DNA from: Thioclava sp. JE_KL1
GTDB taxonomy: Bacteria; Pseudomonadota; Alphaproteobacteria; Rhodobacterales; Rhodobacteraceae
DNA length: 64,000 bases
Reading direction: 5' to 3'
Assembly: GCF_009296265.1 (NCBI RefSeq)
Contig: NZ_WBJS01000001.1
Location: 496,001 to 560,000 of the forward strand
Shown: positions 41,038 through 48,497 of the stretch, piece by piece
Position numbering within the stretch: position 1 is the stretch's first letter
How the letters are laid out: every line of letters begins with the position of its first letter
Position numbers and translations under genes: made by a program
Notes under the pieces: generated by a model
What the model was told of the DNA's origin: nothing
Databases searched by the model: none
Seen by the model: only the letters and a program-made list of their open reading frames with translations

Positions 41038-42003
41038 CTAACCTTTGACAGCCCCGGCGGTCAGACCGGAAACGATGTAGCGTTCGAAGACGATGGCGAC
41101 GATCACCGGCGGCACGACCGCCAGGACGCCAGCGGCGTTGAGGAAGGAGAAGCTCACCGTGAAATCGGAGGTGAACGAGGCCAGCAGGATCGGCAGGGTC
41201 TGCGACGCGGAGGTCTGCGTGAACATCAGCGCGAGCAGGAATTCGTTCCAGCTGGTAAGGAAGGTGAAGAGGACCACGGCGACGAGCGAGGGCAGCGAGA
41301 GCGGCAGGAACACCTTGATCAGCGCCTGGAGCCGCGAACAGCCATCGACCCGCGCGGCCTTGTCCAACTCGTCCGGGAGACCCTCGAAATACTGGATCAG
41401 GATGAAGACCGTGAAGGGCACCGTGATCGCGAGATAGGTGATCACCAGCGATCCGAGCGTATCGAGCATCCCGAGTTTTCGGATCACCAGGAAGAACGGC
41501 ACGACCAGCGCGATATCGGGGATCACCCGCGTGATCAGGATGAAGTAGACCGACGCGTTGCGCCCCCAGAACCGGATCTTCGCGATCGCATAGGCGGCCG
41601 GCACCCCGACGAGCAGGTTCAGGATCACCACCAGGATCGAGACGATCAGGCTGTTGGCCATCGACGGCAGAAGGTTTTCTGCGGTGGAGGGGATAAAGTC
41701 ACCGGCAGCCGGATCGGCGCCCGAGCGCGTCTCGTAGGTGACGGGCTCGTCGTTCCCGGCGGTGAAGATCGCCTCGAAATTGCGCAGGGTCGGTTCTTCG
41801 GGAATCCAGTGCGGCGGGATCGAGACGATCTCGGTCTCGGTCTGGAACGCCGAAGAGACGAGCCAGGACACCGGGGCGAGAATGTAGGCCGCAAGGACGA
41901 TCGCGGAGACCACGATCACCAAGCGCTGCACGATGCGCCCGATTTTCTGGCGGCGGCGGTAGTCGATCGTGTCGACAGGCGGGGTGATAGGCATATCGCT
42001 CAT
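41038..42003 (-). CDS. ABC importer permease, MalG type
   Basis: This 321-residue permease has an N-terminal helix (LVIVVSAIVLAAYILAPVSW), a long periplasmic loop (about residues 55-110) and five further helices. The EAA loop is near EGLPDELDKAARVDGCSRLQ, and the tail is TAGAVKG. ATG 42003 lies 1 base after the stop of the partner permease. The long first periplasmic loop is larger than in most MalG proteins of this window. Confidence 0.88.
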   Translation of the reverse strand: MSDMPITPPVDTIDYRRRQKIGRIVQRLVIVVSAIVLAAYILAPVSWLVSSAFQTETEIVSIPPHWIPEEPTLRNFEAIFTAGNDEPVTYETRSGADPAAGDFIPSTAENLLPSMANSLIVSILVVILNLLVGVPAAYAIAKIRFWGRNASVYFILITRVIPDIALVVPFFLVIRKLGMLDTLGSLVITYLAITVPFTVFILIQYFEGLPDELDKAARVDGCSRLQALIKVFLPLSLPSLVAVVLFTFLTSWNEFLLALMFTQTSASQTLPILLASFTSDFTVSFSFLNAAGVLAVVPPVIVAIVFERYIVSGLTAGAVKG

Positions 42004-42004
42004 G

Positions 42005-42916
42005 TCAGATCTTGCGCCCCAGCGTTCGGATGAAGAGGTAGGAGAGTGCGAAAGTCGCGATTGCGAGGAGGTAGGACATCGCAGCACCGCTCCCGAAAGA
42101 CAGGTTGCGGAAGGTCTCGACATAGATGTGCCACGAGAGCACATGCGACGCGCTGCCGGGCCCGCCCTCGGTCAGGATGAAGAACAGGTCGAAATGGCGG
42201 ATCGCCATCATCGTCTCGTAGATCATCACCAGCATGAAACCGGGCTTCATCGCCGGCAGGGTGACATGCACGAAGCGCTGCCAGACCGTCGCTCCATCGA
42301 CGCGCGCCGCCGCATAGAGATCGGACGGGATCGACTTGAGCGAGACCAGCAGAAGGATCGTCGCCAGCGGCACTTCCTTCCAGACGAAGGCATTGGCGAT
42401 CAGAAACAGCGTTTTGTCCTGATCTCCCAGCCAGACCATGTATTTGTCGATGAAATCGAGCTGGTAGAGCAGGCCGTTCAGCGCGCCATAGCTGGAATCG
42501 TAGATCCATTTCCACATCAGCGCGTTCGCGACATAGGGGATCGCCCACGGCACCAGAAGGATCGTCGACAGGATACGACGCCCGCGGAATTCCTGATTCA
42601 GCAGCAGCGAGACAAGCAAGGCTATGAAAGCAATCGCGGTAACCGAGACGAGCGAGAAACTCACCGTGCGCCAGACCGCGCCCCAGAAAGCCTCATCGCC
42701 GAGAAGATCGGTATAGTTCTTCAGCCCGACGAAGGGGGTCCGGTTCGGACGCGTCAGCTTGATGCTGAAGAAGCTGATATAAAGCGAATAGGCGATCGGG
42801 AAGACCGCAACCGCGCCCAGAACGGCCATGACAGGAGCAAGAAACAGCATGGCGCTGCGCTCCTCGTATCCCACCCGCCATTTCGGGCGTGTCGCCCGTG
42901 TCATTGCATTCGCCAC
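42005..42916 (-). CDS. ABC importer permease, MalF type
   Basis: This 303-residue permease has six helices: the first is AMLFLAPVMAVLGAVAVFPI, and the coupling loop is near KSIPSDLYAAARVDGATVWQ. It starts 65 bases after the binding-protein gene and is translationally tied to the MalG-type partner. The family normally carries sugars or polyols, but the operon content (Mo-hydroxylase, amidohydrolase) points to a different organic substrate. Confidence 0.88.
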   Translation of the reverse strand: MANAMTRATRPKWRVGYEERSAMLFLAPVMAVLGAVAVFPIAYSLYISFFSIKLTRPNRTPFVGLKNYTDLLGDEAFWGAVWRTVSFSLVSVTAIAFIALLVSLLLNQEFRGRRILSTILLVPWAIPYVANALMWKWIYDSSYGALNGLLYQLDFIDKYMVWLGDQDKTLFLIANAFVWKEVPLATILLLVSLKSIPSDLYAAARVDGATVWQRFVHVTLPAMKPGFMLVMIYETMMAIRHFDLFFILTEGGPGSASHVLSWHIYVETFRNLSFGSGAAMSYLLAIATFALSYLFIRTLGRKI

Positions 42917-42981
42917 GTCATGCTCTCCCGTTGCCCTGCCCGACAGTCGGCGGGCCTTTTAGAAAGGCCCGCCGCACCTGC

Positions 42982-44313
42982 TCAGTAGCTGTCCTTCAGC
43001 TCGTTCCACAGATCGGCAGATTTCTTGACCGCTCCGGCGGGATCGACATTGCCGAGGATCGCCGATTGCCAGGCCGACCCGTTGGTGTCGTTCCACTCGC
43101 CGAACCACGGGGTGACCGTGTCCTTCTTGCGAGCAAGCGCCTGCTGAGCCTGGATCATGTCGACATCGCCATAGGAGTCGTAGGCCGCGCGGATCTCGGG
43201 ATCCTCGAACAGCGGCTTCACGCCGAACCCGGCGCCGATATCGAGGAACAGGAGCTTCTGGAACGTGTAGGCGCCATCCGCCTTGCCGCCGAACCATTCG
43301 ATCAGCTTCGCGGCATTCTCGGCGCGCGCCTTGTCTTGTGCAGCCTGCGCCGACATGCCGTGGAAACGCATCCAGCCGACCGTCGCGTGAGAGCCGTTCG
43401 GGCCTTGCGGCATCATCGCCTGCTTCACATTGCCCGCGATCTGCGACTGCTCGGGATCGTTGAGCATCCGCAGACGGTATTTCGCGACCATCGCGAAGGC
43501 ATGATTGCCCGCCGCGAAGGATTTCAAGCCCGCCAGCTCGCCGGTCTCGACACAGGCGGGCGAGACGATCTCGTGCTTGTTGACCGCATCGACGACCCAG
43601 CTCAGCGCCTCGACAGCCCCCTCTTTCGGATCCTGCATCACGGCCATGCCGTTGTCATCGACCAGACGGCCACCATGCGAATAGACCAGCGTCGAGATGA
43701 ACTCGATCAGCCAGCTTTCCTGCGCCATCGCGAGCATCATCGGATAGTCGGCAATGCCCTTCTCTTTCATGACGAGCGACTGCTCGACCAGCTCGTCCCA
43801 GGTTTCCGGCGGAGCGTCGAAGCCGGCTTCCTTGAGCTTCGCCTCGTCATAGAAGAAGGCCATGTAGTCGGTGTAATAGGTCAGGCCGTACTGACGACCG
43901 CCATAGGTCATGGAGTCGGTGCAGAAATCCTCGGCCTCGGCGTTGTATTTCATCAGGCTGTCGAACTCGTCGACCGGAGCGATCCAGCCGGCTTCGGCCC
44001 ATTCGGGCAGCCAGGAATCCGACACCCACATCGCGTCGAGCGGCGCACCGCCCACGAATTTCGCGACCATGCCCTCGCGGTACTGGGCCCAGGGCGAGTT
44101 GCCGTAATTGACCGGGATCCCGGTTTCCTTGGTGAAGGCGCTGAGGTGGCTCTGCACGGTGTCGACCGCCGCCGACCAGGTGTGCATCGTCAGCGCGGCC
44201 GTTTCGGCCTTCGCCGGACGAACCAGACCCGGCGCCATCAGCGCCCCTGCGCCCGCCGCCGAGTAGCGGAGGAAATCCCGGCGCCCGAGACGGCGCGTCT
44301 TATCCTTGAGCAT
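42982..44313 (-). CDS. Tat-exported solute-binding protein of the Mo-hydroxylase operon
   Basis: The protein has 443 residues. The N-terminus is a twin-arginine signal: basic start, GRRDFLR, a weakly hydrophobic stretch (YSAAGAGALMAPGL) and the cleavage site PAKA-ETA. It is thus exported folded, unlike the Sec-type binding proteins elsewhere in the window. The mature part is a family 1 extracellular solute-binding protein (MHTWSAAVDTVQSHLSAF). ATG 44313 follows AAAGGAA. It is the first gene of an eleven-gene operon whose promoter region contains the palindrome at 44430. Confidence 0.88.
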   Translation of the reverse strand: MLKDKTRRLGRRDFLRYSAAGAGALMAPGLVRPAKAETAALTMHTWSAAVDTVQSHLSAFTKETGIPVNYGNSPWAQYREGMVAKFVGGAPLDAMWVSDSWLPEWAEAGWIAPVDEFDSLMKYNAEAEDFCTDSMTYGGRQYGLTYYTDYMAFFYDEAKLKEAGFDAPPETWDELVEQSLVMKEKGIADYPMMLAMAQESWLIEFISTLVYSHGGRLVDDNGMAVMQDPKEGAVEALSWVVDAVNKHEIVSPACVETGELAGLKSFAAGNHAFAMVAKYRLRMLNDPEQSQIAGNVKQAMMPQGPNGSHATVGWMRFHGMSAQAAQDKARAENAAKLIEWFGGKADGAYTFQKLLFLDIGAGFGVKPLFEDPEIRAAYDSYGDVDMIQAQQALARKKDTVTPWFGEWNDTNGSAWQSAILGNVDPAGAVKKSADLWNELKDSY

Positions 44314-44429
44314 CTTTCGATTCCTTTTGCATGGCCGCCTCAGCCCGAGCCCGTTCAAAGCCCAACCTGCAGCAAGCCGTCCCTGTTGATCTTGTTTATG
44401 GGAACCGACGCTATTGGCGATTTATTTAT

Positions 44430-44443
44430 TCGTCAACTGACGA
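44430..44443. promoter_or_regulatory. TetR-type operator, site 1
   Basis: TCGTCAACTGACGA is a palindrome with 6-bp arms. On the minus strand it contains TTGACG, a good -35 element, with TAGCGT 17 bases further as a possible -10 (44413-44408). It lies 117 bases upstream of the binding-protein start. The same arms recur at 45357. The overlap with the -35 suggests repression. Confidence 0.7.
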
Positions 44444-44552
44444 CAAACGAAAAAGTGAGGATTTCCCTTCCGCAACGGAAATCGCACAAGTTTTCAGCAC
44501 CTGCAGATGTCTCCGCAGGCGAAATCAGGGAAAATGTAGTGGATTGCAGCGC

Positions 44553-45248
44553 TCAGCGGCCGCTGCACACCTCGACCATGTCTTCGAATCCCGCGAGGAA
44601 CACGCGGACATGCATCGTTACCACCTGGTCTTCGGAGAGCGACAGGCTGCTTTGATAGATATGGCGTCGAATCGCGTAGTGAGAGATCGCACCGTGCAGC
44701 GTCCACGCCATTTCGCGGAGCAATGCGGGATCTTCCGGCAGCTCTACGCCCCGCTCATGCGCCACTTCGCGCATCACGGTCTCCAGCAACTGCATGACGA
44801 TCGCTGCGATGTAGTCAGGCGCCATATTCGCCTCGGCCAGCGAGGCATAAAGGAACAATCGCAACCACTTCCGGGTCAAGGTAGACTGAAGATAGTCGCG
44901 ATAGAATGCGTCGAGGCGCACGGCCATGGGCTGCGAACGATCCTGAAGCTCAACGAACCAGACGGCCTTGAAAGCACCAAGAATCTCTCGGTTATAGACC
45001 TCTTTGAGCAAGTCTTCCTTGGTCGGAAAGAAGCGATAGAGAAGACGCTGGGAGATGCCGCATTTCTCCGCCAGCTGCCGCGTCTGCCCCGCAAGCCCGT
45101 TCTCCGCAAAGAACTCGGTGGCGACGTCCAGAATCTGGGCACGACGCTCATTGAAAGGCATCCGCACAGCGCCTTGCGGCGAGCCGGGCTTATTTCCGGC
45201 GCCGTTCGTTTTGGACGAACTTTCAGTCATTTTTGGCTTGGCCTGCAC
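44553..45248 (-). CDS. TetR-family transcriptional regulator
   Basis: This 231-residue regulator has a disordered start (about 1-28), a TetR DNA-binding domain (about 33-80; FNERRAQILDVATEFF, then LAEKCGISQRLLYRFFPTKE), and a C-terminal ligand domain. It starts at GTG 45248, 5 bases after AAGGGG, which is the last of three tandem AAGGGG repeats. It lies upstream of and on the same strand as the Mo-hydroxylase operon. Matching palindromes stand in front of both, so it probably represses itself and the operon; ligand unknown. Confidence 0.87.
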   Translation of the reverse strand: MQAKPKMTESSSKTNGAGNKPGSPQGAVRMPFNERRAQILDVATEFFAENGLAGQTRQLAEKCGISQRLLYRFFPTKEDLLKEVYNREILGAFKAVWFVELQDRSQPMAVRLDAFYRDYLQSTLTRKWLRLFLYASLAEANMAPDYIAAIVMQLLETVMREVAHERGVELPEDPALLREMAWTLHGAISHYAIRRHIYQSSLSLSEDQVVTMHVRVFLAGFEDMVEVCSGR

Positions 45249-45253
45249 GTTTT

Positions 45254-45280
45254 CCCCTTGGCACCCCTTGGCACCCCTTG
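45254..45280 (-). repeat. Tandem 10-bp repeat carrying Shine-Dalgarno copies
   Basis: On the minus strand CAAGGGGTGC occurs twice and is followed by CAAGGGG directly before the tetR GTG. The three AAGGGG copies are spaced 10 bases apart and only the last is at proper distance from the start. Slippage here could change translation of the regulator. Confidence 0.7.
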
Positions 45281-45356
45281 TTGTTCATTCCGACGCCGGA
45301 CGCAACGACTTCAGCTCCATACATTAGCCCATTCCCCGCGAAGGCAAAGTATCTTT

Positions 45357-45370
45357 TCGTCACTTGACGA
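45357..45370. promoter_or_regulatory. TetR-type operator, site 2
   Basis: TCGTCACTTGACGA has the same 6-bp arms as the site at 44430; both share the wider pattern TTCGTCA-N2-TGACGAC. It lies between the divergent tetR (start 45248) and NIPSNAP (start 45467) genes, so it can serve both. Confidence 0.7.
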
Positions 45371-45466
45371 CTTAAGTGTTGCGAAAACCCAAAGTTTGGT
45401 CGTAGCTTTGGCGCGTGACGGGACGTCAGTGCCCACGATTTTCTGCCATTCACGCCGGAGTCCAAC

Positions 45467-45778
45467 ATGATCTACGAACAAAGAACCTACCGCATCACCC
45501 CCGGGAAGGCGCCCGAGTTCCTCAAGCTCTATGAGGCCGAGGGCCTGCACATCATCACCCAATACGCAAAGCTCGCCGGATGCTGGGTCAGCGACAGCGG
45601 CGTGCTGAACGCGGTCACCTTCCTCTGGGCCTATGAGGATTACGGCCACCGCAGCGCGCAACGCGCCAAGCTGGGCGCGGACCCGGAATGGCAGGCTTTC
45701 GTGCCCAAGATCCTGCCCTATCTCGTGCATCAGGAAAGCATCTTCCTGCAGCCCGCGGCCTTCTCGCCGCTCGACTGA
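45467..45778 (+). CDS. NIPSNAP-family protein
   Basis: The protein has 103 residues. MIYEQRTYRITPGKAPEFLKLYE is the usual opening of bacterial NIPSNAP proteins, a ferredoxin-like dimeric alpha-beta barrel fold, and FLWAYEDYGHRSAQRAKL is the conserved central stretch. These small proteins often accompany catabolic operons; some relatives are monooxygenase-like, but no reaction is established here. It is expressed away from the tetR gene, with operator site 2 upstream, so it belongs to the same regulon. Confidence 0.82.
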   Translation: MIYEQRTYRITPGKAPEFLKLYEAEGLHIITQYAKLAGCWVSDSGVLNAVTFLWAYEDYGHRSAQRAKLGADPEWQAFVPKILPYLVHQESIFLQPAAFSPLD

Positions 45779-45795
45779 TCCGGGCGCAGGCCACC

Positions 45796-46377
45796 ATGCG
45801 CACGCTTGGCATCCTTCTCGCCGCCGGCGCCTCGCGCAGGTTCGGTGCTCGGGACAAGCTCCTTGCAGATTGGAACGGCGCCCCTTTGGTGCTGGCAGCG
45901 GCGCGCGCGCTCGAGGCGTCGGGATGTGACGCGCTCGTGGCGATCGTCTCTTCCGAGAAGGTCGCCGTTTCTCTTCCGCCGTCGTTCAAGGTGCATCACG
46001 TGACGCCGGACCTGCCGCTCTCCGAGAGCTGGCGAGCGGCGCGCGGCGTCGCAACGAGCCGCCGGGCAGAACGTGCGCTGTTTATGCTGGGCGACATGCC
46101 TTTCGTTTCAACCGACACGCTCCGCGCCTTGGTACATAGCGACGGCGGCAGCCGCGCCTGCACCTTCGACGGTATCCCGATGCCGCCGGCGCTTCTGACC
46201 GCGCAGGACTTAACGCAAGCACCCGATCAGGACGAAGATCAAGGCGCCCGGGAGCTGCTGCGCGCCCTGCCACACAAGTCGCTCATCCCCCTCTCGGCCG
46301 AAGAGGCGCGTGACATCGACACGCCCGAAGACCTCCGCCATCGTCGGGTTAACCTCAAGCGTGAGGATCGCGCCTGA
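45796..46377 (+). CDS. MocA-like molybdenum cofactor nucleotidyltransferase
   Basis: This 193-residue protein starts at 45796 with GILLAAGASRRFGARDKLLA, the nucleotide-binding motif of the MobA/MocA NTP-transferase family. LFMLGDMPFVS follows, with the metal-binding Asp. MocA makes the cytosine dinucleotide form of the cofactor that xanthine-oxidase-family hydroxylases need, so its location beside this operon fits. It is 17 bases after the NIPSNAP gene. Its last 60 bases overlap the degraded HTH frame on the other strand. Confidence 0.82.
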   Translation: MRTLGILLAAGASRRFGARDKLLADWNGAPLVLAAARALEASGCDALVAIVSSEKVAVSLPPSFKVHHVTPDLPLSESWRAARGVATSRRAERALFMLGDMPFVSTDTLRALVHSDGGSRACTFDGIPMPPALLTAQDLTQAPDQDEDQGARELLRALPHKSLIPLSAEEARDIDTPEDLRHRRVNLKREDRA

Positions 46378-46482
46378 CCCTTTCTCCAGGGCGCGCATTG
46401 TCGGGATACCGATCTTGGCGCGGGACGCGAGTTCGGCTTGCGTGGGTCCGCATCCCATGCGCTCGGCCCTCAAGACCGACAA
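46318..46482 (-). pseudogene. Degenerate XRE-type helix-turn-helix remnant
   Basis: The frame from TTG 46482 reads VLRAERMGCGPTQAELASRA then IPTMRALEKGSG, close to a HipB/XRE helix-turn-helix. It then runs antisense into the MocA-like gene without a normal domain end. It follows the dehydrogenase stop at 46516 with no ribosome site. It is best seen as a decayed regulator end; a chance resemblance is possible. Confidence 0.3.
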
Positions 46483-46515
46483 AAGACGACAGCGTCCAAC
46501 GCCCGTCCGTAATTT

Positions 46516-47604
46516 TCAGCTTTTCGTCCCGATCTCATCGAGTGCGCGGCAGAGCCGTTCCGTCACCTGCTCGGTGCTGGCTGTGCCGCCGAGGTCGCGC
46601 GGGCGACTCTCGGGATCGGCTGTTACGACCTCGATCGCGCGCATCATCTGCGCCTCGGCCTCGGTCTCTCCCAGATGCCCCAGCATCATTGCAGCACTCC
46701 AGAAGGTGCCGATGGGATTGGCGACGCCCTTGCCGGTGATATCGAAGGCCGAGCCGTGAATCGGCTCGAACATCGACGGCGCGGCGCGCTCGGGGTTGAG
46801 ATTGGCGGTGGGCGCGATGCCGATGGACCCCGCGAGCGCCGCTGCCAGATCCGAGAGGATGTCGGCGTGGAGGTTCGTGGCGACGATCGTGTCGAGCGAA
46901 CGCGGATCGAGCGTCATGCGCACGGTCATCGCGTCGACCAGCATCCGATCCCATGTCACGTCGGGAAACTCGCGCGCGACCTCGGCGGCGATCTCGTCCC
47001 ATAGCACCAGCCCGTAGCGTTGCGCGTTGGATTTCGTCACCACCGTCAGACGCTTACGTGGGCGCGCCTGGGCCTGCGAGAAGGCCACGCGCATGATGCG
47101 CTCGACGCCGGTGCGGGTGAAGATGGCGGTCTCGGTAGCGACCTCATGCGGCTGGCCGCGATGGCTGCGCCCGCCCTGCCCCGCATATTCGCCCTCGGAG
47201 TTCTCGCGCACGATCAGCCAGTCCAGATCGTCCGGACCGACACCCGCAAGCGGGCTCGACAGGCCCGGCAGGATACGGGTGGGCCGCAGGTTCGCGTATT
47301 GATCGAGCCCCTGACAGATCGCGAGGCGCAGCCCCCAGAGCGTCAGGTGATCGGGCACGTCTGGGGCCCCGACTGCGCCGAAAAGGATCGAGTCATAGGC
47401 CCGCAGCGCATCGACCCCGTCTGCGGGCATGAAAGTGCCCTCGCGCTGAAAGCGTTTCGAGCCCCAGTCGAAGCGGTCGACCTCCAGCCGGAACGCGTTG
47501 GTCTGGCGGCTCAGGTGGTCAAGCGCCGTCAATGCGGCGTCGACCACCTCCGGCCCGATCCCGTCGCCGGGGATGGCCGCGATACGATGAACCCGGGTCG
47601 TCAT
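46516..47604 (-). CDS. ttuC: Tartrate dehydrogenase/D-malate dehydrogenase family enzyme
   Basis: This 362-residue NAD-dependent oxidative decarboxylase is related to isopropylmalate dehydrogenase. The TtuC/DmlA subgroup is recognised by FDWGSKRFQREG, GAPDVPDHLTLWGLRL, and RENSEGEYAGQGGR. The metal-binding Asp residues are in LVDAMTVRM and NLHADILSDL. TtuC acts on tartrate, D-malate and related hydroxyacids. ATG 47604 is 7 bases after the SDR gene, so it is the last gene of the minus operon regulated with the LacI gene. A four-carbon acid substrate fits the neighbouring tetronate pathway. Confidence 0.87.
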   Translation of the reverse strand: MTTRVHRIAAIPGDGIGPEVVDAALTALDHLSRQTNAFRLEVDRFDWGSKRFQREGTFMPADGVDALRAYDSILFGAVGAPDVPDHLTLWGLRLAICQGLDQYANLRPTRILPGLSSPLAGVGPDDLDWLIVRENSEGEYAGQGGRSHRGQPHEVATETAIFTRTGVERIMRVAFSQAQARPRKRLTVVTKSNAQRYGLVLWDEIAAEVAREFPDVTWDRMLVDAMTVRMTLDPRSLDTIVATNLHADILSDLAAALAGSIGIAPTANLNPERAAPSMFEPIHGSAFDITGKGVANPIGTFWSAAMMLGHLGETEAEAQMMRAIEVVTADPESRPRDLGGTASTEQVTERLCRALDEIGTKS

Positions 47605-47611
47605 GGCCGCA

Positions 47612-48454
47612 TCACTTCTTAAGCCACGCCTTGAAGGCGTCACCGTAATCGGGATGCCAGCGCGACAAGGGCGGGCGGTTCTCGGTGATGTCGCCCGCCG
47701 CCCAAAGGATGCGCTTCACGTCGGTTGCACGATCCACGTCGTTGTCTGGGCACAGAATGTAGAAATCGCCGCGCTCGATCGAGTCGAAGAGAAACTCCAC
47801 GACCTGCTCGGGCGTCCAGGCATCGGCGGGTTTCTCGGTGCGCCCGCCCGCGGTGAGCGGCGTGTAGACGAAGCCCGGAATGAACAACCGCGCCTCGACC
47901 TTGCAGTCCTCGCGGTTGCGCAGCTCGTGCTGCAGCGCCTCGGTGAAGGCCTTCACGCCGGCCTTCGACACGTTATAGGCCGGATCGCCCGGCGGCGTGG
48001 TGATCCCCTGCTTGGAGCCTGTATTGACGATCAGGCCCGGCGCGCCCGACGCAATCATGCGCGGCGCAAAGATCTGGCTGCCGCGGATGATCCCGCCCAT
48101 GTTCACGTCGAGGATGCGGTCCCAGTTGCCTTCCGCATCGAAGATCGAGCTACCGGGCTGCATGCCCGCATTGTTCATCAGCAGATTGACCGGCCCGAAA
48201 TGCGCCCAGACCTCATCGGCGAGCGCCGTGAGCTGCGCCCGGTCCGAGACATCGGTGGCCTGCGTCATCACGTCGGCCGCCGCCGCGCCCGCAGCGATCA
48301 GGGCGTCGTAGGCGGCTTCGAGGGCCGCCCCCGGCAGATCGGCGATGCAGACACGCATCCCCAGCCCGGCGAGGTGGCGGGCGGCGGCGAGACCGATACC
48401 CGAGGCCCCTCCGGTGACGACTGCGACATTGCCTTTGGCGAGAGCGGGATGCAT
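47612..48454 (-). CDS. Short-chain dehydrogenase/reductase
   Basis: This 280-residue classical SDR has the cofactor motif TGGASGIG, NNAG near residue 90, catalytic Ser in NTGSKQG, and the YNVSK Tyr-Lys pair. ATG 48454 follows AAAGGAG. The C-terminal tail (about 220-280) is longer than in many classical SDRs. It lies between the LacI regulator and the tartrate-dehydrogenase-family gene. A polyol or sugar-acid oxidation is plausible, but the substrate is not determinable. Confidence 0.85.
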   Translation of the reverse strand: MHPALAKGNVAVVTGGASGIGLAAARHLAGLGMRVCIADLPGAALEAAYDALIAAGAAAADVMTQATDVSDRAQLTALADEVWAHFGPVNLLMNNAGMQPGSSIFDAEGNWDRILDVNMGGIIRGSQIFAPRMIASGAPGLIVNTGSKQGITTPPGDPAYNVSKAGVKAFTEALQHELRNREDCKVEARLFIPGFVYTPLTAGGRTEKPADAWTPEQVVEFLFDSIERGDFYILCPDNDVDRATDVKRILWAAGDITENRPPLSRWHPDYGDAFKAWLKK

Positions 48455-48497
48455 GGGATTTCTCCTTTTTTCGTTCGGTGTCCGAGATCGACGCGCC

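Noticed and set aside
32498-45411. Shared 14-mer GGTCGTAGCTTTGG at 32498-32511 and 45398-45411
   Set aside because: A few 14-base repeats are expected by chance in 64 kb on two strands; there is no symmetry and no common position relative to the genes.
45467-45778. NIPSNAP gene as an antibiotic-type monooxygenase
   Set aside because: The fold is related, but the NIPSNAP opening pattern is clear and no monooxygenase partner is nearby.
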